Shown in pieces: positions 7,057 to 15,000 of a stretch of 16,674 bases of DNA (its first letter is position 1; every line of letters begins with the position of its first letter). The stretch lies in contig JALFCJ010000007.1 in NCBI GenBank assembly GCA_022771185.1, forward strand, positions 1 to 16,674, written 5' to 3'. A model generated the notes under the pieces. The model worked only from the letters and a program-made list of their open reading frames with translations. It searched no databases and was not told the origin of the DNA. A program made the translations under genes and the position numbers. Origin of the DNA: Spirochaetales bacterium. GTDB lineage: Bacteria > Spirochaetota > Spirochaetia > Sphaerochaetales > Sphaerochaetaceae.

Positions 7057-7646
7057 GTTGTTGTTGTCAGCGTTAATGTCATTTTAGTTTTGTAACTACC
7101 ATATTTTAAAAGACTAATATCCGTTTCAGAAATATTAATCTCTACCTGAGCGACACCACTTACAACGAAATTTGTTGAGCTTCCATGAATATTTGATTCC
7201 AATTCTGCAGTTTTGCTATCAGCAGCAGAATCAATTGTTATTCCTGCATTTTCTATAGTTGAGGAGTTTGTTCCATCCCATTTAAAAACAATGTCTTTTG
7301 GCTTTTTTACAGTAGCTCTATAATGGATACTAGATCCGTCAAAAGTGAAAGGGCCATCTATTGAAAACGACAATTTATATGTATTTACACTACCTACAAC
7401 ACCGCGATAGAAAATAAAGACTTTGTTACTGTATGTGGTTTCTGCAAATTTCAAATCAGCAGTCAAAGGTATACTTCCTAGATGAAAATCAGAAGAAGCA
7501 GAAGTACCTGCCAATGCTTTATCATTATCTTCTGCAAAACCAATATTCACTATATCAGTTGGAGTATCTAAATAAACTGAAGTATCTACCGCAAATACAC
7601 AAAATACAGCGGTCATCATTAAAAATAGCGCTATAATTTTTTTCAT
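7053..7646 (-). CDS. Pilin-like exported subunit S7
   Basis: 197 residues with signal peptide MKKIIALFLMMTAVFCVFA. The mature N-terminus SVYLDTPTDIVNIGFAEDN carries the IGF turn. KVFIFYRGVVG is the central aromatic strand, followed by DGPFTFDGSSIHYRATV, HGSSTNFVVSGVAQVEI and the terminal YGSYKTKMTLTLTTTT. The G-x-Y plus alternating hydrophobic strand about 15 residues from the end resembles the last strand of archaic chaperone-usher/spore-coat-U-type subunits. A strong AGGAGG lies in the 12-bp gap after S6. It is the clearest representative of the S7-S9 subfamily. Confidence 0.7.
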   Translation of the reverse strand: MKKIIALFLMMTAVFCVFAVDTSVYLDTPTDIVNIGFAEDNDKALAGTSASSDFHLGSIPLTADLKFAETTYSNKVFIFYRGVVGSVNTYKLSFSIDGPFTFDGSSIHYRATVKKPKDIVFKWDGTNSSTIENAGITIDSAADSKTAELESNIHGSSTNFVVSGVAQVEINISETDISLLKYGSYKTKMTLTLTTTT

Positions 7647-7658
7647 ACTTTCCTCCTA

Positions 7659-8249
7659 TCATGATGATGTCTTAACAGTTGCTGTAATAACTGCTTTATA
7701 TATGAGAGCTTCTTTTCCATAGATATTCTCAGTTGAAATACTTACCGGCAGTCTCCCATTACTACCGTAAACAGTCGTATCTTTCTTAAATGCAGTACCC
7801 TCTTTTGTTGTATTGTCTGATACATCTCTTGTTAAAGTGATTGAAGACCCATGTCCTTCTGCTTTACCAGATAGGGAAATAGTTGTGAACGACACATTCC
7901 AACCTATTTTTTTCGCATCATTTGTTGTTGCTACCATTGGACTATCAATCGAAAGAATGATGTCTACATTATTCTTTGAAATAATATTCCAATTTAAATA
8001 CAAGTCATTACCCTCAGCAATCCAAGTTGTAGTCTCTTGCGCTAGAGTAGCTGGAAGGGTCAGTGTGTACCAAGTCGTTGGTTCATTACCCTTTGAAAAC
8101 CATACCAAGGCAATGTTCTGATTTAAATCCAAAACTACATTTGTTTGGGCAGCAACTGTACCCGGATCACTACTAGGAACAACAGCTGTTTCCGCAAACG
8201 CCGTCATGATTACTCCCATGACAAGGAGAACTGCGATAAATCTTTTCAT
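7659..8249 (-). CDS. Pilin-like exported subunit S6
   Basis: 196 residues with signal peptide MKRFIAVLLVMGVIMTAFA. The strand TNVVLDLNQNIALVWFSKG occupies the turn position, with WF in place of GF. DLYLNWNIISKNN is the central aromatic strand. KDTTVYGSNGRLPVSI closely matches RTDTTVYGDCDSIPLDI in S5, so S5 and S6 form a second paralogous pair. The C-terminus is YKAVITATVKTSS. The start lies 5 bp after the S5 stop. AGGAGAG overlaps the final S5 codons (G-E-stop), and a nearer AGGA falls in the gap. Function as a pilus subunit is inferred from context. Confidence 0.65.
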   Translation of the reverse strand: MKRFIAVLLVMGVIMTAFAETAVVPSSDPGTVAAQTNVVLDLNQNIALVWFSKGNEPTTWYTLTLPATLAQETTTWIAEGNDLYLNWNIISKNNVDIILSIDSPMVATTNDAKKIGWNVSFTTISLSGKAEGHGSSITLTRDVSDNTTKEGTAFKKDTTVYGSNGRLPVSISTENIYGKEALIYKAVITATVKTSS

Positions 8250-8254
8250 AATTC

Positions 8255-8848
8255 CTACTCTCCTATAAAAAGATTCAATTTTACTATGCCGGAATAGTCC
8301 CCCGGCACGACATCCACGATTCCCTTTGCAAATATGTCTAATGGGATGGAATCACAATCCCCATAGACAGTTGTGTCGGTGCGTTCATAAACAACACCGT
8401 CATCAAAGATGGCTTCAGAATTTATTGTTTTTTCGTCACCATCCTTGTTTATAAAACTGATGGAAACAGGAAATTCCCCTATTCCACCGCTTATAACAGG
8501 CTTAATTCTCGTTAATGGGGAAATTGAAATCTTCATGATAAATGGCTTTGAAGAGAATACTTTCCACCATAGGTATACCTTCTGATCTCCGAGAGTTGCT
8601 TCTTTTTTATCCTCCGATACAGTGAGATCAACTCCACGAGCTGTGATATCGTCAACTTCATCGTAAAGAGACTTTATTTCGTTGGAAGAGAAACCAAAAG
8701 AATAACGAGCGTTTACTTCAGAATTCAGGTCCAACGCCACCTGAACACTGTTATCGGCAATATTTTGGGCATAAATAGTCCTATCCTTTGAAAACAAGGA
8801 TAAAGAGAGGAAAAATAGTATTATCATCCACCTCTTGATACTATTCAT
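8255..8848 (-). CDS. Pilin-like exported subunit S5
   Basis: 197 residues from the ATG at 8848. The longer reading from 8902 adds 18 polar residues (MGWRIRSYCEYFSGGDLK) translated from S4 codons and would bury the signal peptide, so it is not used. GGAGG at 8859-8863 precedes 8848 by 10 nt, somewhat long. The signal peptide is MNSIKRWMIILFFLSLSLFS and continues to about IYA. The mature strand NSVQVALDLNSEVNARYSFGF contains the FGF turn, QKVYLWWKVFSS is the central aromatic strand, DTTVYGDCDSIPLDI is shared with S6, and VPGDYSGIVKLNLFIGE is the C-terminal G-x-Y strand. Confidence 0.7.
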   Translation of the reverse strand: MNSIKRWMIILFFLSLSLFSKDRTIYAQNIADNSVQVALDLNSEVNARYSFGFSSNEIKSLYDEVDDITARGVDLTVSEDKKEATLGDQKVYLWWKVFSSKPFIMKISISPLTRIKPVISGGIGEFPVSISFINKDGDEKTINSEAIFDDGVVYERTDTTVYGDCDSIPLDIFAKGIVDVVPGDYSGIVKLNLFIGE

Positions 8849-8850
8849 CT

Positions 8851-9414
8851 TCAGATCGCCTCCAGAGAAATATTCACAATAGCTTCGTATTCGCCAGCCC
8901 AAGCATTGTCATCAACAGACCATTCAAATAATAGAGAAGCAAACTCAACCCCATTTCTTGGGCCTTGTGGGAGGACTGTCATCTCAATAATACCCTCGCC
9001 TACTTCTTTTACATTTATGCCATCCACAGGATATTCAGGGTCTTTGAAGATAACACTCATTGGGATATATTTATTTCCCATCTTTCCAACCCAGCCATCT
9101 CCTGCATCTACATGTATCAGAGCAGAATACTCTTCACTCTGATTTCCATAGTAAAGAAGAGAAAGTTCGAGGGCACTTACTCCACTTTCGAGGAAAGAGA
9201 GTGAGAACATACCATTATTCTCAACAAGCGTTTCTGTCCCTGTTTCAAGTTGAAGCTCAAAAACCAGGTGATCCATTCTCATGGCTCCAGATGGATATGA
9301 GACGGCATAGTCTTCAGGGATACGGGTCCTGATGACTAAGGGTTTTTCCATATCTTCTGCAGAGATAAGAGAAACAATGAATATAAGTATCAAAAATAGT
9401 ATTTTTCTTTTCAT
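8851..9414 (-). CDS. Pilin-like exported subunit S4
   Basis: 187 residues from the ATG at 9414. The upstream ATG at 9456 would add 14 residues in front of the signal peptide and overlaps S3, whereas 9414 has GGAG at 9422-9425 with 7-nt spacing. The signal peptide is MKRKILFLILIFIVSLISA. The mature protein is acidic, has no cysteines, and lacks the central aromatic motif of S5-S15, but it ends WAGEYEAIVNISLEAI, with G at -14, Y at -12 and the same LEAI tail as S1. With S1-S3 it forms the more divergent, usher-proximal group. Its role could be tip, adaptor or terminator; sequence alone does not say. Confidence 0.65.
   Translation of the reverse strand: MKRKILFLILIFIVSLISAEDMEKPLVIRTRIPEDYAVSYPSGAMRMDHLVFELQLETGTETLVENNGMFSLSFLESGVSALELSLLYYGNQSEEYSALIHVDAGDGWVGKMGNKYIPMSVIFKDPEYPVDGINVKEVGEGIIEMTVLPQGPRNGVEFASLLFEWSVDDNAWAGEYEAIVNISLEAI
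8859..8863 (-). promoter_or_regulatory. Shine-Dalgarno of S5, inside S4 codons
   Basis: GGAGG on the minus strand, formed by the S4 codons CTG GAG GCG (L-E-A). It supports the S5 start at 8848 over the longer reading. Confidence 0.6.
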
Positions 9415-9415
9415 T

Positions 9416-10660
9416 TTATTTCTCCACAAGGACATGTATATAAATGTCACCTTCATACTTTCCTGCTGCCAAAGTTACATCTGACTGCTCAATTTTTACT
9501 TGCATAGTACCGTTGTATGAACGGTTATATTTTGTTTTGTTTTTATGCTCTTCATCGTTAAACGTAACTTTATTCTGCCCAACAGTACCATTAAGCTTGA
9601 TAAAATTAACTGGAAGAGAAGTAACCGATAATTTTGACGTGTCAAAATAATCAGTACCATCAAAAGCACTTATTGTTCCGTCATCTCCAACGACTTGGAC
9701 ATCAAACTTGATACTATTTGTTGTAGTCAACGTATCGCTGTAAGTCAGGTCATCTTTTTTTAGTGTAAATCTATCTCCTTTAACAGTAGCAACAGGAGAG
9801 GAAGAAAGGAAAATAGCGGCATTGTTTGCTGCTTGGTTACCAGTATTTTCTCCATTTATAAGGAAAGAAATATATCCAACAGATATCCATTTACCCCTGT
9901 TGTTTACACCTAGATCTAGATTCTTTGCTTCTGGGTAAGTCTGAATATCTAAAGCTACTTTATAAGTAGAACTATTTTTATGATTTTTAGCAGTTGTATC
10001 GTGTTTATAGTATCCAGAAAATGGAATGACTAATTCTATTGGAGTAGCTAGATCATCGTGTTCTATCTTGATTGTAACAAGAGCTGTATAATCATCTGCT
10101 TCAATTAACGGATATATTACATCACGTCCGTTTTCTACAACAGTAAGACGATCACTTTCATAATCCATGGCATAACTGCTTCCACCAAGATGTTTTACTG
10201 GAAGGCAAACTACGACATCAAACCAGAAATTATCATAATCTTTATTCATTATATACTGGTATACTGGGTTGTCATTACTAAGCTTGAATCCATCTCCACG
10301 TTTAGTAGTACCATCCTTTTTAAAAGAAGGATTGAACTCTATTTCAAAAGGCCTTTTGAATGTAGGGTTTGAAATACTTGTCATGTACATTCCGTTAGGA
10401 CAGCTAATTGAAACAGTGAAGGGTTTTTCCCTAGAGGACGTATCGGTTATTCCCCAAAAAGAAATCAAAGCAATCATTTCATTGTCTGAGCTATTAGGTA
10501 CGCTTTCTTCCCCGTTTTTGTTCCAAGGTCCTCCTTGGTAGTAAATAGAGCCAATAGGGATACCAGAGAAGCCGTTAAAAGTGGAGCCAGCTGATGTCAT
10601 TGCAAATAGAGAAACTATAGATAGAATAAGTATGAAACTAAATATTAACGCTTTCTTCAT
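9416..10660 (-). CDS. Two-domain exported subunit S3 (candidate tip or adhesin)
   Basis: 414 residues, twice the size of the other subunits, with signal peptide MKKALIFSFILILSIVSLFA. Domain 1 (about 21-222) ends in DDYTALVTIKIEHDD (189-203), nearly the same as the C-terminal strand of S2 (EYSALVTIVLESI). Domain 2 (about 223-414) ends in AAGKYEGDIYIHVLVEK, the G-x-Y plus strand signature. It therefore looks like two fused subunit domains. In classical chaperone-usher pili the two-domain subunit is the tip adhesin, so that is the leading hypothesis, not a proven role. Cysteines occur at 87 and 152, both in domain 1. It overlaps the S2 stop as ATGA, with GGAG inside the S2 codons for L-E-S. Its own V-E-K codons supply GGAG to S4. 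Confidence 0.7.
   Translation of the reverse strand: MKKALIFSFILILSIVSLFAMTSAGSTFNGFSGIPIGSIYYQGGPWNKNGEESVPNSSDNEMIALISFWGITDTSSREKPFTVSISCPNGMYMTSISNPTFKRPFEIEFNPSFKKDGTTKRGDGFKLSNDNPVYQYIMNKDYDNFWFDVVVCLPVKHLGGSSYAMDYESDRLTVVENGRDVIYPLIEADDYTALVTIKIEHDDLATPIELVIPFSGYYKHDTTAKNHKNSSTYKVALDIQTYPEAKNLDLGVNNRGKWISVGYISFLINGENTGNQAANNAAIFLSSSPVATVKGDRFTLKKDDLTYSDTLTTTNSIKFDVQVVGDDGTISAFDGTDYFDTSKLSVTSLPVNFIKLNGTVGQNKVTFNDEEHKNKTKYNRSYNGTMQVKIEQSDVTLAAGKYEGDIYIHVLVEK
9422..9425 (-). promoter_or_regulatory. Shine-Dalgarno of S4, inside S3 codons
   Basis: GGAG on the minus strand, within the terminal S3 codons GTG GAG AAA (V-E-K), 7 nt before the ATG at 9414. It decides that start. Confidence 0.65.
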
Positions 10661-11352
10661 ATTGACTCCAAAACAATTGTCACTAGAGCCGAATACTCTC
10701 CGACAGGTACAGTATCACCATAGTTTTTTATTCTGTTGGTAGAAGACTCAGTAAACATAAAGTAAATATCACCATCCACACTTCCGCTTATTCCATGGTC
10801 TGTGATTCCAGAAGGAAGGAACTGGAAATCTATGTATCCATCAGCTGAAAGACCTTTCTCTGTAGAAACGCCTGTATTGGGATCTACATATTTAACGACG
10901 CTTCTCTCGTTATCGACTTTAAATACGCCAGATTCACTCTTGCTGTTTCCATGGGAATCGAAATATCCAAAGTTATATGTAAACTTAAGAAAATAAGGGA
11001 GATAACACTTAGCATCATTTGTTCCATCTTTATAAGTGTTCTCACTTGCCAGTAGTTCTGGCTTTATTTTCATTTTAAAGTCTGTGTTAGTAACAAGAGA
11101 CCAATTGGCAATAGTTCTTCCATGCTGCATGACTTCAAACTGCACAAGATCATCTTCAATATCGAAAGGCATTCCCATGATAAATGCTGTAGACTGTGTA
11201 GCTATCGGTGATACTGTTGCTCTTATAACTTTGCCAGAAGCTCCCTGTATCTTAAAATACTTTGAAGTCTTTGTGTCTTGTACTGTAGCAGCATAGATGA
11301 GGCTGGAAATTAAAATGAATAACAGTGAAAAACAAACTATCTTTTTCATCAT
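10657..11352 (-). CDS. Pilin-like exported subunit S2
   Basis: 231 residues with signal peptide MMKKIVCFSLLFILISSLIYA. It starts with two adjacent ATGs (11352 and 11349). The first gives the ATGA overlap with S1; the second has the better spacing (7 nt) from GGAGG in the S1 codons for L-E-A. The mature protein begins ATVQDTKTSKYFKIQGASGK and contains VQFEVMQHGRTIANWSLVTN, probably equivalent to the central aromatic strand of S5-S15. It ends VPVGEYSALVTIVLESI, with G at -14 and Y at -12. One cysteine remains after the signal peptide. Larger and more divergent than S5-S15, it resembles domain 1 of S3 at the C-terminus. Confidence 0.65.
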   Translation of the reverse strand: MMKKIVCFSLLFILISSLIYAATVQDTKTSKYFKIQGASGKVIRATVSPIATQSTAFIMGMPFDIEDDLVQFEVMQHGRTIANWSLVTNTDFKMKIKPELLASENTYKDGTNDAKCYLPYFLKFTYNFGYFDSHGNSKSESGVFKVDNERSVVKYVDPNTGVSTEKGLSADGYIDFQFLPSGITDHGISGSVDGDIYFMFTESSTNRIKNYGDTVPVGEYSALVTIVLESI

Positions 11353-12047
11353 ATCGCCTCCAAAGTAATTGTCACATCAGCCATATAGAGACCATTTCTT
11401 TCTGGCGTATCAGCTGCAGTTTTATAAGAAATCCTATCAATCGAAATACCCACAGAACCCAGTGCTCTCCAGTTTTCATACTTTCCTGTCTGGATATTAC
11501 TTATAGTCCATTTACTTACAAAAGCTTTAGGATTTGAATCTGAAACAGTAATATTAGAAGGAGATAAAGTAGGCGTACTAGCTTTTCCACCCTTCTCTCC
11601 TGTCGACTTATAAGTTGATGTAAAGACGCAAGAGGTATCTCTCATCTCATAATAAGCGGTAATTACATGAGAAGAATCTTTTACAGTGCCATCGGAATTA
11701 GAGTGGACAAGAGGCCCGATTGAAACAGATAACTTAAAGCTACCATTGTAATTGCCATCCACATGGAAAGAGAATATTACATGCCTGTCATAGGGCTCTA
11801 CGCTATATGATGTGTCCTCTGAATTGTTTTTTAAGTTAGAAGTATAATGAGAGAGGTCCAGCTGATTGCCAGATTTAATTGTTGTCAAGTTTGCCTCAAG
11901 AGCATCATAGGCTTCCATAGTGATATGAGGTTCATCATATGTTCCAACCTTATATGCATTGATTTTAAAGGAAGTAGTACCACTTATTGCATAAGCACTA
12001 CCAACTAAGATCAAGAATAACAGGAAACTTAAAGCAATTCTCTTCAT
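11349..12047 (-). CDS. Pilin-like exported subunit S1 (first after the usher)
   Basis: 232 residues with signal peptide MKRIALSFLLFLILVGSAYA. Mature segments include the strand HVIFSFHVDGNYNGSFKLSV and the C-terminal ERNGLYMADVTITLEAI, with G at -14, Y at -12 and the alternating strand. The start overlaps the usher stop (ATGA). Its Shine-Dalgarno (GAGGAGG, 12052-12058) lies in the last usher codons (G-E-E-A), so it is tightly coupled to usher translation. One cysteine is in RDTSCVF. No recognisable binding domain is visible. Pilin-like identity is inferred from operon position and terminal strand. Confidence 0.65.
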   Translation of the reverse strand: MKRIALSFLLFLILVGSAYAISGTTSFKINAYKVGTYDEPHITMEAYDALEANLTTIKSGNQLDLSHYTSNLKNNSEDTSYSVEPYDRHVIFSFHVDGNYNGSFKLSVSIGPLVHSNSDGTVKDSSHVITAYYEMRDTSCVFTSTYKSTGEKGGKASTPTLSPSNITVSDSNPKAFVSKWTISNIQTGKYENWRALGSVGISIDRISYKTAADTPERNGLYMADVTITLEAI

Positions 12048-15000
12048 ACAGCCTCCTCACCATAAATCATTTTCCAGAAAGCATTGGCAGTAATATTGGA
12101 AGTGAGTGTATAGAGTCTTGTCCTCATATATGGATATGGGAGGGAATCATCAGGGAGAGACTCCTCGCCTTCCACCATGCCTATTCTGTCATAACGGTTA
12201 GAGTCAGTGACAACGAGGATATTCATGACCCATACTCCGTTTTCTTTTGTATCGAACACATACTCGCCTTTATCCATCTCAGAGAGCACGAATACTCCGT
12301 TTCTATCTGTAAATAGATAAAGATCTGTATCTTCAAGTGTTATTCCGCCGTTTTCATCTCTCTCCAGTTTATAGACAGGGGAAGAGCCGTTGGACCATAT
12401 ATTCCCTTCATCATCTGTTACTGTTCCAGAGAGTGTAAACTGCTCCTTACCCTCTAAGACCAATACGTATCCCTTTCTCTCTAGAATTGGAGCGTAGACA
12501 TTGAATGTCTCTGAGCCGCCAAGAGAATCTTCGTTATAAGAATAGAGGGAGAGAGATGTGGCTGTAGTTGTGCTTAGGCCTTTATATAAAGTATCGCCAA
12601 GAGGTGAAGAAGGAATATCTTGGCTAGATGAGCCTACTTCTCCTACTGCAAGCGTATTCTTCTTTATAGCTCCCTTCTGTCTGATCAATAGGAAGTTTGA
12701 TGGAATAGAGGATGAGATAGTCCATAAGCCCTTTTCAGCAACAAGCAGCGTTGTCGAGGCAGAAAGAGAAGCGTTTATATTCTTCATTCCACTATTTCCA
12801 GATAGTGCTCCAGAGAAGGAGAAGACGCTGCCTGAATGTGAGAAATCAGAAGAGAAAGAGTATTTCTCTATATCACTCAGATCAGTAGTCTTTGTCTTTG
12901 CCCAGAAGGATGTGGAGCCAATAGAGAAAGAAGACGAGATGGATGTTTCCTCTAAACTGGAAGAAAGAGTATTTGAAACTGGTCCAAGTTTGAAGGAAGC
13001 AGATACTCTGGCTTGATGGGAAATAGGGTTATCGCCTCTCTGACTGAATGTGGAAGATAGAGAGAGTCCCACCTTTCCAAGAGTAAAGGAAAGGGATGAT
13101 GAAATATACCACTGAGAGTATTCGATGTACCCTGGGACCAGTGTTCCTGATAGAGATAACGAATACCCCATATCAAATACTGAACCACTGAAAGAAGCGG
13201 AAGCAAAGATAGAATGCTTGTCGTCCCTTTCCCAATTAGATGGGCTAGTATAACCGAGAGTAAAAGTCATAGCCTTTACAAGTGAGAAATCAGTGTAGAA
13301 CTGCTGAGATGCCCTGGAGTAAATCAAAGGCAGGGATAATCCTCCGTCTACACTCAAAGAAGAAAGATTAAGGTTCATCTTCGCTGTACCGAAGGCGTTG
13401 GCAAAAGTAAACTCGCTATTGAGTTTTAGTGACGGGTTAAACGAGTAGAGAGTATTTGGGCTTGTCTTGAAAGAAAGAGTAAAGGAGCCTGTAAGGGTAT
13501 CTGTCAGACCTATATTCAGGTAAGACGATAGTGCAACGTCCCTAACGTCATATCTTAGTTTCTTGTTTCCCAATAGATAGAAATCTACTTGGAAAGGGTC
13601 TCTCTCACTATCCCAAGTGACACTCTTTCTGCCTACAGCAAAGGCTGCTCCATAATAGGATTCCCCCTTCATTAATAGCGATGAGGAGTAGTTTACGTCC
13701 ATTTCGATTACATCTCCCTGGCTTCCATCCAAAGGAGTAATCTCGATTCTTATGTGGTTTGCGCCTGTATATAAGACAAAGTCCCTTAGGGAATAAACAC
13801 CCTTGTTAAGCGTTCTTCTAAAGATCTCTTTATCTCCATTATAAACTCTAACATCACTGTCTTTCTCTACAGTAATAGTCTTTTCAAGACTGCTTCCTCC
13901 CCTTTCTCCATTTCCATACTGACTGGACTTGTCGAAGCGGATACCGAAGGGGGTACCGGATGTAGACTGTAAGTCTGCTGATACATTTCCCCACTGGAGT
14001 CTAATAGATTCATTTTTAAAATCTTTCCAGAAATAATAAGAGCCCCAATCAATATATGCCTTTCCGCCACTGTAACCTGCATTCCAAGTAAAGCGGCCAT
14101 AGGAATCCAGTATTCTGAAGTTATTGGTGCTCTGCAAAGATACTCTCAACCTAGAAAATACATCCTCGTTTTCTATGTTCGATAACGAAGCGGATAGAGT
14201 GAATGAAGAAGACACATACCAAGAAGCTGGAGTCAAAACTGTTGCTCCTGCAATAGGTCGAGGCTGGGATATGCTGTTACTTCCTCTGATAGAAATAACT
14301 CCCATTGGCATATCTGAAGCGTCAAAGTCCACTAATACAGTGTATGTGATTGTATCGGCATAAGCTTCGACACCAAGAGAAGCGAGCGTATTCGTATCTA
14401 TCCACTCCATATCTAAGCCAAAGATTCTATCCAAAGCTTCTTTTGTCAAATATGAGAGAGAGTATTCTTTAAGTTCTGGATATGAGAGATATGCTTCACC
14501 ATTCTCTATATAGACAGTGATGACACCGACTTCACTACTGTTTATATAGAGATCAAACCAATATATGCCGTCAAATAGATCAAAGGAATCACCTGAGACA
14601 TAGAAGTCTGCCCAAGGATCAACTTCTTCCTTCACTTCGACTTTTTCATCGACAAGTGTTCTCACCGGTTCAATAAATGTAGGAGACGAAGGAATCAAAG
14701 TTCTTTCTACGCTGATTATTTCTGGTGTCTCAGGCACCAAGACAGATTCAACTGCCACAAAAGAAGGAGAAGAAGGCACAAGAACTTCTTCTGTGGAAAT
14801 AAAGGTAGGAGCAGAAGGGATTAAGACTTCTTCAGTGGAGGCAAAAGTAGGAGGAGTTGGAACTATTACTGTTTCAGTAGTTACGAAAGAAGGAGAAGTA
14901 GGTATTACTATTACTTTTTCCTCCTCAAAAACTGGTGTAGGAGGAATAGCAGAAGATTCTTCTTTCTCAGGCTCTACTCTCTCTTCAACTCTCTCTATTT

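Noticed and set aside
7813..8121. 102-codon plus-strand frame
   Set aside because: Antisense to S6, with no signal peptide, domain or ribosome binding site.
8906..9332. Three overlapping plus-strand frames (78-90 codons)
   Set aside because: All are antisense to S4 and have no independent support.
9415..9456. Longer N-terminus for S4
   Set aside because: It would put MKVTFIYMSLWRNK before a complete signal peptide, and the better-spaced Shine-Dalgarno belongs to the internal ATG.
2364..12047. The 15 subunits as a CRISPR-like or mobile-element repeat array
   Set aside because: There are no repeated DNA blocks, spacers, terminal inverted repeats or transposase; similarity is at the protein-motif level only.
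12558..13016. 152-codon plus-strand frame
   Set aside because: It lies wholly inside the usher barrel on the opposite strand; the usher reading has domain-level support.
12952..13206. 84-codon minus-strand frame
   Set aside because: Out-of-frame shadow within the usher gene.
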